Source: an uncultured Oscillospiraceae bacterium
GTDB lineage: Bacteria; Bacillota; Clostridia; Oscillospirales; Oscillospiraceae
Assembly: GCA_934597345.1 (NCBI GenBank)
Contig: CAKTRJ010000007.1
Span: 4,033-68,032, forward strand
Reading direction: 5' to 3'
DNA length: 64,000 bases
The notes below the pieces were generated by a model. That model was not told the DNA's origin and made no database searches. It was given only the letters and a program-made list of their open reading frames with translations. This document shows, piece by piece, positions 58,754-64,000 of the stretch. The position numbers and the translations under genes are program-made. Position 1 is the stretch's first letter, and each line of letters opens with the position of its first letter.

Positions 58754-60043
58754 TCAAGCGCCGTACAGCCGCCTGGCGGCGGCACGGGCCTCGTACAGCA
58801 CCCGCTCTTTGTCCAGCGTCAGAAATTCTCCGTTTTCATACAGCACCCGGCCATCCACCATGGTCATGCACACATCGGCCGCCTGGGCGCTGTATACCGC
58901 AAGGCCCGTCGTGTCCAGATGGGGGCAGAGGTGGGGCGCGCTCAGGTCGATGGCCATGATATCCGCCCGCTTCCCGATTTCGATCGTGCCGGTGTCGCCG
59001 CGGCCCTGCAATTTTGCGCCGTTGACTGTGGCCATCTCCAGCACCTGACCGGCCGGCAGCAGCGCCGCGTCGTGGTGGCAGCCGTTGTGGAGGATGGCCG
59101 CCAGATGCAGCTCCTCCAGCATGTTCAGGTTGTTGTTGCTGGCCGCGCCGTCCGTGCCCAGCGCCACATTGACGCCCTCTGCCAACAGCGCCGGGATCGG
59201 GGCAAAGCCGCTGCCCAGCTTCATGTTGCTGGTGGGATTGTGGACGACGCTGACGCCCTTTTGCCGCAGCAGCGCCCGATCCGCCTCCGTCACCCACACG
59301 CAGTGGGCGGCGGCGCAGGGTACATCAAATACCCCCAGATCGTTCATCCACGCCGCCGGGGTCTTGCCGTATTTCTCCACACAGCTGTCGTGCTCGCTCT
59401 TCGTCTCGCTGAGATGGATGTGCATCCGCACACCGCTTTGGCGGCTCCAGGCCGCCGTCCCCGCCGCCACGTCGGGATTGCAGGTATACTCGGCGTGAAG
59501 GCAGCCGTCCACCCGGATGCGGCCGCCGGCGGCGTTGTGCCAGTCGCGGTAAAGCCGCTCCAGCCTGCGGGCGCTTTCGTTCTTTTCATAGGTGTCCGCC
59601 GGGTCAAAGGCCTGCACCGGATAGCAGAGGTTGGCCTTGATGCCGCAATCCCGCACCAGCTCCGCCGCCTCCCAGGGAAAGAAATACATGTCGGAAAAGC
59701 TGGTGGTGCCGCAGGCGAGCATCTCCAGCAGCGCCAGGGCCGTACCGGCCCGGATATCTTCCGCCGTCATGCGGCCCTCCACGGGGAACACGCTGTCAAA
59801 CAACCACTTCTGCAAGGGAAGATCGGTGCCAACGCCCCGAAGCAGCGTCATGGCGGCGTGGGTATGGGCGTTCACCAGCCCCGGCAGCAGCAGCTTGCCG
59901 GACATGTCCTTCTCACAGTCAAAGGCGCCCTCCGGACGGGCAGCGCCCACATAGGTGATCACCGCGCCGTCAACGGCCACGAAGCCGTCCTCGATCACGC
60001 CGCCGGGCGTATAGACCCAGGCGTTTTTCAGTAATGTGGTCAT
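58754..60043 (-). CDS. mtaD: 5'-Methylthioadenosine/S-adenosylhomocysteine deaminase
   Basis: 429 residues. Metal-dependent amidohydrolase with VNAHTHAAMTLLRG near residue 55, HIHLSETKSEHD near 205, AAHCVWV near 240 and GTDGAASNNNLNM near 300, the MtaD/TrzA signature set. Deaminates MTA, SAH or 5'-deoxyadenosine to the inosine form. Here it would precede the phosphorylase step. It starts 4 bases after the PNP stop. Confidence 0.93.
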   Translation of the reverse strand: MTTLLKNAWVYTPGGVIEDGFVAVDGAVITYVGAARPEGAFDCEKDMSGKLLLPGLVNAHTHAAMTLLRGVGTDLPLQKWLFDSVFPVEGRMTAEDIRAGTALALLEMLACGTTSFSDMYFFPWEAAELVRDCGIKANLCYPVQAFDPADTYEKNESARRLERLYRDWHNAAGGRIRVDGCLHAEYTCNPDVAAGTAAWSRQSGVRMHIHLSETKSEHDSCVEKYGKTPAAWMNDLGVFDVPCAAAHCVWVTEADRALLRQKGVSVVHNPTSNMKLGSGFAPIPALLAEGVNVALGTDGAASNNNLNMLEELHLAAILHNGCHHDAALLPAGQVLEMATVNGAKLQGRGDTGTIEIGKRADIMAIDLSAPHLCPHLDTTGLAVYSAQAADVCMTMVDGRVLYENGEFLTLDKERVLYEARAAARRLYGA

Positions 60044-60047
60044 GCTC

Positions 60048-60869
60048 TCACATCCTTGTCAGCACCTTTTTCAGATAGGCGCTGAAGTTGTCGGCCACCA
60101 GATGGCCCACCTCGTTGACCTCCTCGTCGGTGAGGGGCTGATCCAGAATACCCGCCGCCATGTTGGTGATGACGGAGAAGCCCAGGCAGGGCATACCGCA
60201 GTGGGCCGCCGTCAGCGCCTCGGTCACGGTGGACATACCCACGGCGTCGCCGCCCAGCGTGCGGATGGCGCGGATCTCCGCCGGTGTCTCGAACTGAGGG
60301 CCCTGCATGAAGAAGTAGCAGCCCTCGTGGAAGGTCAGGCCGCTGCCTTCGGCGCACTCACGGGCGATGGATCGCAGCTCGGGACTGTACATTTTCTGCA
60401 CGTCGAAGAACCGGGGGCCGAACTCCGGGATATTGGGGCCCCGCATGGGGGAGCAGCCCGGCAGCATGATCTGATCGTTGATGATCATGATATCACCGGG
60501 CTTGTAACCGAGGTTCACGCCGCCGGCGGCGTTGGTCAGGATCACGGCACGGCAGCCCAGCAGCTTGAACAGGCGGATGGGCGCAGTCAGCTGCGGGAAG
60601 TCATACCCCTCGTAGGAGTGGAAGCGGCCAGACATGCACACCACCTTTTTGCCGCTGATGGTGCCGCAGATCAGCTTTCCGGCATGGGTGGCCACGGTGG
60701 AGCGCAGGAAATTGGGGATGTCCTCATAGGGGATCACCACCGGGTTTTCCACCTGGGCGGCAAAGGGGCCCAGGGACGAGCCGAGAATGATGCCGATCTC
60801 TGGCTGAAAATCCAGCTTTTCCCGGACATATCGGGCGCTTTTTTCAAAGTATTCATAGGTGTATTCCAT
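60048..60869 (-). CDS. punA: Purine nucleoside phosphorylase, trimeric type
   Basis: 273 residues. GIILGSSLGP near residue 25, GRFHSYEGY near 82, TNAAGGVN near 113, GPQFETPAEIRA with the purine-binding Glu near 195, and VGMSTVTEA near 215 place it in the trimeric class I family. Such enzymes prefer 6-oxopurine nucleosides (inosine, guanosine), which fits a deaminase acting first. It heads the four-gene salvage operon and has a consensus promoter. Confidence 0.93.
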   Translation of the reverse strand: MEYTYEYFEKSARYVREKLDFQPEIGIILGSSLGPFAAQVENPVVIPYEDIPNFLRSTVATHAGKLICGTISGKKVVCMSGRFHSYEGYDFPQLTAPIRLFKLLGCRAVILTNAAGGVNLGYKPGDIMIINDQIMLPGCSPMRGPNIPEFGPRFFDVQKMYSPELRSIARECAEGSGLTFHEGCYFFMQGPQFETPAEIRAIRTLGGDAVGMSTVTEALTAAHCGMPCLGFSVITNMAAGILDQPLTDEEVNEVGHLVADNFSAYLKKVLTRM

Positions 60870-60899
60870 GGAACATCCTCCTTTTGATTCTTTCTTTGA

Positions 60900-60928
60900 A
60901 TTTTATCACACCGGCTCCATGGTGTCAA
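60900..60928 (-). promoter_or_regulatory. Sigma-A promoter of the salvage operon
   Basis: Minus strand: TTGACA (60923-60928), 17-base spacer, TAAAAT (60900-60905). Confidence 0.8.
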
Positions 60929-60975
60929 TTTCACCCCTTTCCACAATTTTCGCCGTAAATCCCGTGAGAAAGGTC

Positions 60976-61003
60976 TTGCTTTTTTTTATTTTCATGATAC
61001 AAT
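60976..61003 (+). promoter_or_regulatory. Promoter of the ferredoxin gene
   Basis: TTGCTT (60976-60981), 16-base T-rich spacer, TACAAT (60998-61003), 33 bases before the ATG. Confidence 0.65.
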
Positions 61004-61035
61004 AGCGTTGACAAATCTTAATGGAGGTACTCAAA

Positions 61036-61209
61036 ATGGCTTATCAGATCGGTTCCGCTTGCGTCAGCTGTGGCGCTTGTGCAGATGCATGTCCCGTGGG
61101 CGCTATCTCCCAGGGCGATTCTCAGTACGTGATCGACGCCAGCGCTTGCCTGGACTGCGGTTCCTGCGCAGACACCTGCCCCAATGGTGCTATCAATCCC
61201 GCTGAGTAA
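61036..61209 (+). CDS. 2[4Fe-4S] ferredoxin, clostridial type
   Basis: 57 residues, the classic clostridial length. Two cluster motifs, CVSCGACADACP and CLDCGSCADTCP, separated by the usual 18-residue stretch. Soluble low-potential electron carrier for hydrogenases, pyruvate:ferredoxin oxidoreductase and the like. GGAGG precedes the ATG, and codon choice is strongly biased. Single-gene transcript ending in a strong terminator. Confidence 0.96.
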   Translation: MAYQIGSACVSCGACADACPVGAISQGDSQYVIDASACLDCGSCADTCPNGAINPAE

Positions 61210-61221
61210 AATCCGTACATG

Positions 61222-61256
61222 AAAAACAGTCGGTGCGACGCACCGGCTGTTTTTTT
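61222..61256 (+). terminator. Terminator after the ferredoxin gene
   Basis: AAAAACAG-T-CGGTG paired with CACCG-G-CTGTTTTTTT. Confidence 0.9.
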
Positions 61257-61349
61257 ATGCGGACGGGCCGTCGGGGACGCCGGCCCCTACAGGGTCTTGC
61301 CCGAAGGGCATACATATGGTATACTGCGTTTAGAAAAGGAGGGCTGGTC

Positions 61350-62063
61350 ATGGAGCGCACGGAACAGCTGTGGCCCGGTGGGCCGCGGTATCATTATGAT
61401 GAGCAGTGCTTCCCGCCCTCCACGGATTCCTTTTTGCTGGGCGGCTTCGCCGCGCCCCGCCGCGGCGAACGGGTCTGCGATCTGGGCGCGGGCGCGGGAT
61501 TGCTGGGCATGCTGCTACTGGCAAGAGAGCCGTCTTTACAGGTGACCGGCATCGAGCGGGACGCCCACGCCTGCGAAATGCTGGTGCGCAACGCCGCTGT
61601 CAACGGCCTTGCCATGACGGCATTGTGCGCTGACCTGCGGCAGCGGGACGCCCTGCCTGCCGGGGCGTTTCAGCTGGCGGTATCCAATCCGCCCTACTTC
61701 GCGCCCCACACCGGCGCGGTGGCGGAGGGTGCGCGGGGCAGCGCCCGTGCGGAGTTGACCGCCTCGCTGGAGGATATCTTCGCGGCGGCGGAGCGCCTGC
61801 TGCAATGGGGCGGCCGCTTCTGCCTGGTGTACCGGCCGGAGCGCCTGGCGGCGCTGATGGCCGCTGCCGCGGCCCACGGTCTGGAGCCGAAGCGCCTGCG
61901 CATGGTGCAGCACACCGCCCAGAGCGCCCCTTCCCTGCTGCTGTTGGAATGCCGCCGGGGCGGAAAGCCCGGCCTCTCCGTGGAGCCGCCCCTGCTGCTG
62001 CGGCTGCCGGACGGCGGCGAGTCTCCCGACGTGCGCCGCGCCTATTTCAGAGACAAGGAGTAA
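61350..62063 (+). CDS. tRNA1(Val) (adenine37-N6)-methyltransferase family (YabB/TrmN6)
   Basis: 237 residues from ATG 61350 (AAAAGGAGGG upstream). SAM motif CDLGAGAGLLGMLLL near residue 42 and the amino-methyltransferase motif SNPPYF near 113. The opening SFLLGGFA near residue 25 is typical of the YabB/YfiC group. The order with rsmI and abrB matches the Bacillus yabB-yabC-abrB region, except that the GIY-YIG gene between them is missing. Confidence 0.88.
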   Translation: MERTEQLWPGGPRYHYDEQCFPPSTDSFLLGGFAAPRRGERVCDLGAGAGLLGMLLLAREPSLQVTGIERDAHACEMLVRNAAVNGLAMTALCADLRQRDALPAGAFQLAVSNPPYFAPHTGAVAEGARGSARAELTASLEDIFAAAERLLQWGGRFCLVYRPERLAALMAAAAAHGLEPKRLRMVQHTAQSAPSLLLLECRRGGKPGLSVEPPLLLRLPDGGESPDVRRAYFRDKE

Positions 62064-62068
62064 CCGCT

Positions 62069-62899
62069 ATGCCCGGAACACTATATCTGGTCGCCACCCC
62101 CATCGGCAACCTGGGGGACTTCTCCCCCCGCGCCTTGGAAACACTGCAGAACGCCGACTTCATCGCCGCCGAGGACACCCGCGTGTCGGTAAAGCTGCTG
62201 AACCATTTTGACATCAAAAAGCCCCTGGTCAGCTATCACGAGCACAACCGTGCCGCCGCCGGTCAGGCCATTCTGGCCCGCCTGCTGGGGGGCGAGACCT
62301 GTGCGCTGGTGACCGACGCCGGTATGCCCGCCATCAGCGACCCCGGCGAGGATCTGGTGCGGCTGTGCGCCGAAAACGGCGTAGAGGTGCTGGCCATCCC
62401 CGGCTGCTGCGCCGCTGTGTACGCGCTGGCGGTGTCCGGCCTGCCCACGGGCCGCTTCACCTTTGAGGGCTTCCTGCCCTCCGGCAAGAAGGAACGGCGG
62501 GAACAGCTCCATGAGCTGACCGGCGAGCGGCGCACCATGATCTTCCACGAAGCGCCCCACCGGCTCCGTGCCACGCTCTCCGATATGGCAGAGGCCTTCG
62601 GCGGTGAGCGAAGGATCGCCCTGTGCCGGGAGTTGACCAAGCTCCACGAGGAGACCATGCGCATAACGCTGGATGAGGCGGCGGACTACTACGCCGCCAG
62701 CGAGCCGAGAGGCGAATATGTGCTGGTGGTGGCGGGCCGGGAAAAGTCCAACGCGCCCGCCATGACGCTGGAGGAGGGCGTGGCGCTGGTGCTGCGCCGC
62801 CGTGAGGAGGGCATGCGGCTGAAGGACGCTGTCCGGGCCGTGGCCGACGACACGGGGCTGAGCCGCAACGCACTGTACGACGCAGCCCTGAAAGCGTGA
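62069..62899 (+). CDS. rsmI: 16S rRNA (cytidine1402-2'-O)-methyltransferase
   Basis: 276 residues from ATG 62069 (AAGGAG upstream), 5 bases after the previous stop. TPIGNLGDFSPRALETL near residue 10, AEDTR near 35, TDAGMPAISDPGE near 83, and GFLP with SGKKERRE near 130 define the family. It methylates the ribose of C1402 in the decoding centre of the small ribosomal subunit. Confidence 0.95.
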   Translation: MPGTLYLVATPIGNLGDFSPRALETLQNADFIAAEDTRVSVKLLNHFDIKKPLVSYHEHNRAAAGQAILARLLGGETCALVTDAGMPAISDPGEDLVRLCAENGVEVLAIPGCCAAVYALAVSGLPTGRFTFEGFLPSGKKERREQLHELTGERRTMIFHEAPHRLRATLSDMAEAFGGERRIALCRELTKLHEETMRITLDEAADYYAASEPRGEYVLVVAGREKSNAPAMTLEEGVALVLRRREEGMRLKDAVRAVADDTGLSRNALYDAALKA

Positions 62900-62908
62900 A
62901 CCGCCAAG

Positions 62909-63105
62909 AAGCTTCGCAGAATTCGTGCCCGCGCAGTAGAGCGAAGCGGAACAAGTGCCCTTGGGGTACAGGCGCGAAGAATTTAAATCATTTTTTGCCG
63001 CGACATGCGCGTGGCAAAAAATACTTCTCGGCCCGGCAAGTGCCAAAGGCGCGCAGCGGGCTGCAATCCTCTTTGGCAATGAAATCAAGATTTCATGCCA
63101 GTATA
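62909..63105. repeat. ~200-bp palindromic intergenic repeat, copy B
   Basis: Starts AAGCTTCGCAGAATTCGT like copy A at 54018 and shares the TTTTTTGCCGCG/CGTGGCAAAAAA hairpin. The rest diverges (TTGGCA...TGCCAA-type stems and ATGAAATC/GATTTCAT). No gene inside. Confidence 0.75.
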
Positions 63106-63106
63106 A

Positions 63107-63142
63107 AAAAACGCTCCCCGCCACATGGCGGGGAGCGTTTTT
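63107..63142. terminator. Bidirectional terminator between rsmI and abrB
   Basis: 16-bp stem AAAAACGCTCCCCGCC (63107-63122) with 63127-63142, ACAT loop. Confidence 0.9.
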
Positions 63143-63147
63143 GCGCG

Positions 63148-63390
63148 TCAGCTGTCTCTCAGGTCCTTGAGACACCGGGGACAGACGTTTTTATCCTTGT
63201 ACACCACCAGATCTTTGCTGCTGTCGCAGAAGATACAGCTGGGGCGATACTTTTTCAGCACTATGGTGGAGCCATCCACATAGATCTCCAAAGCATCCTT
63301 CTCAGCGATATCCAGTGTGCGGCGCAGCTCGATAGGCAGCACGATCCGTCCCAGTTCGTCGACCTTTCGTACAATACCGGTTGACTTCAC
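63148..63390 (-). CDS. abrB: AbrB/SpoVT-family transition-state regulator with zinc ribbon
   Basis: 80 residues from GTG 63390 (GAGGAGAGG upstream). SpoVT/AbrB swapped-hairpin DNA-binding domain in the first 50 residues: TGIVRKVDELGRIVLPIELRRTL. The C-terminus has CIFC...CPRC, a zinc ribbon found in clostridial AbrB proteins but not in Bacillus AbrB. It controls transition-state and sporulation genes in relatives. Lies beside rsmI as in Bacillus but on the other strand. Confidence 0.92.
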   Translation of the reverse strand: MKSTGIVRKVDELGRIVLPIELRRTLDIAEKDALEIYVDGSTIVLKKYRPSCIFCDSSKDLVVYKDKNVCPRCLKDLRDS

Positions 63391-63555
63391 GGAAACCTCT
63401 CCTCTGTTCTGCTTCTCACAACTGTGTGAGTTCCTCTGCCCATTCATCATGACATACTTTTATCCGTTTGTCAACCGCACATCGACATTTTGTCCAATTA
63501 TTTTACAAATATTCCCACCTACTCTGTGCATATAGTATACTGAGGTGAAACTTTT

Positions 63556-64000
63556 ATGGCAATGCCTTTCTTTTTGACAGCTCTGCTGATGCTTTCTCTG
63601 GTGTTCGGCTGCATCACGGGACAGCTGCCTGCCGTCTCCTCCGCCGCCATGGCGGGCGCACAGGCCGCCGTGGAGCTGTGCCTGTCCATGGCGGGCGCCA
63701 TCTGCCTGTGGAGCGGTGTCATGACGCTGATGGACCGCTGCGGCCTGAGCCGGAAGCTTGCCCGGCTGCTGCGGCCGGTGCTGCGGCGGCTGCTGCCCAG
63801 CGCCAGCCGGGACAGCGAGACGCTGACTGCCGTCAGCGCCAATGTGTCGGCCAATCTGCTGGGGCTTGGCAACGCCGCCACACCGCTGGGCATCCGGGCC
63901 GCCACGCGGATGGCGGAGGGCTGCGGCGGCGTGGCCAGCGACGAGCTGTGCCGACTGGTGGTGCTGAACACCGCGTCCATCCCACGGCTGCCCACCACCG
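63556..64000 (+). CDS. spmA: Spore maturation protein A, 3' end cut by window edge
   Basis: 148 residues are visible. Nucleoside-recognition (Gate) domain membrane protein: N-terminal hydrophobic segments, LSMAGAICLWSGVMTLMDRCGLS, and SANLLGLGNAATPLGIRA, the SpmA signature. Needed in relatives for spore core dehydration. GAGGTG is 8 bases before ATG 63556. spmB is expected just beyond the window. Confidence 0.9.
   Translation, partial: MAMPFFLTALLMLSLVFGCITGQLPAVSSAAMAGAQAAVELCLSMAGAICLWSGVMTLMDRCGLSRKLARLLRPVLRRLLPSASRDSETLTAVSANVSANLLGLGNAATPLGIRAATRMAEGCGGVASDELCRLVVLNTASIPRLPTT

Overview
The window looks like a chromosomal segment of a GC-rich, spore-forming gut Clostridia. Oscillospiraceae-type relatives are my best guess. 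Reasons: spore-related genes (spmA at the right edge, an AbrB/SpoVT-type regulator, a collagen-like exosporium-type protein), the trmN6-rsmI-abrB order known from Firmicutes, strong GGAGG ribosome sites, sigma-A promoters, and a large serine recombinase and KTR-type small protein typical of gut Firmicutes. No rRNA, tRNA or CRISPR was seen.

Layout. 1-2.9 kb: shikimate genes aroB-aroA-aroC (aroC cut by the window edge). 3.0-9.5 kb: a nickel/peptide-type ABC importer operon bracketed by two related SAM methyltransferases. 9.5-12.9 kb: N-acetylglucosamine use (nagB, ROK kinase, nagA). 13-18 kb: collagen-like protein, a third methyltransferase, and a leftward run of a U32-type protein, a Vat-type acetyltransferase, a Dph6-type PP-loop ligase and YhaM. 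18-25.3 kb: a sugar ABC importer, a LacI regulator and a cellobiose phosphorylase that have both lost their 5' halves at one shared junction near 22.09 kb, and galM.

25.5-37.4 kb: an approximately 11 kb island (26109-37154) inserted inside a polysaccharide deacetylase gene. The two gene halves lie on either side in the same orientation. The junctions share the 7-bp CCCCACG, and the island ends are 20-bp imperfect inverted repeats (18/20 identical). It carries a large serine recombinase, an AAA ATPase, a probable structured RNA, and two TetR-controlled operons, one with a chloramphenicol-acetyltransferase-type enzyme.

37.5-54 kb: a glycosyltransferase, a two-component system, a MarR-controlled exporter pair (second gene frameshifted in its Walker A motif), a repeat-bounded DUF559 gene, a MerR-flavodoxin pair, an internally deleted LysR gene, a PadR-SEDS pair, and an XpaC/DUF896/ABC operon. 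54-57 kb: a zinc-ribbon/Ig-like protein with an Asn-Thr repeat, udk and a YdcF-type protein. 57-61 kb: PNP-MtaD-MtnA-class II aldolase, which together make a coherent salvage route from 5'-methylthioadenosine or 5'-deoxyadenosine to DHAP plus an aldehyde. 61-64 kb: ferredoxin, trmN6, rsmI, abrB and the start of spmA.

Three families of dispersed palindromic repeats sit between genes. Many operons carry clear promoter/operator palindromes that suggest autoregulation by their first gene. All family assignments are by eye from motifs; no database search was run.
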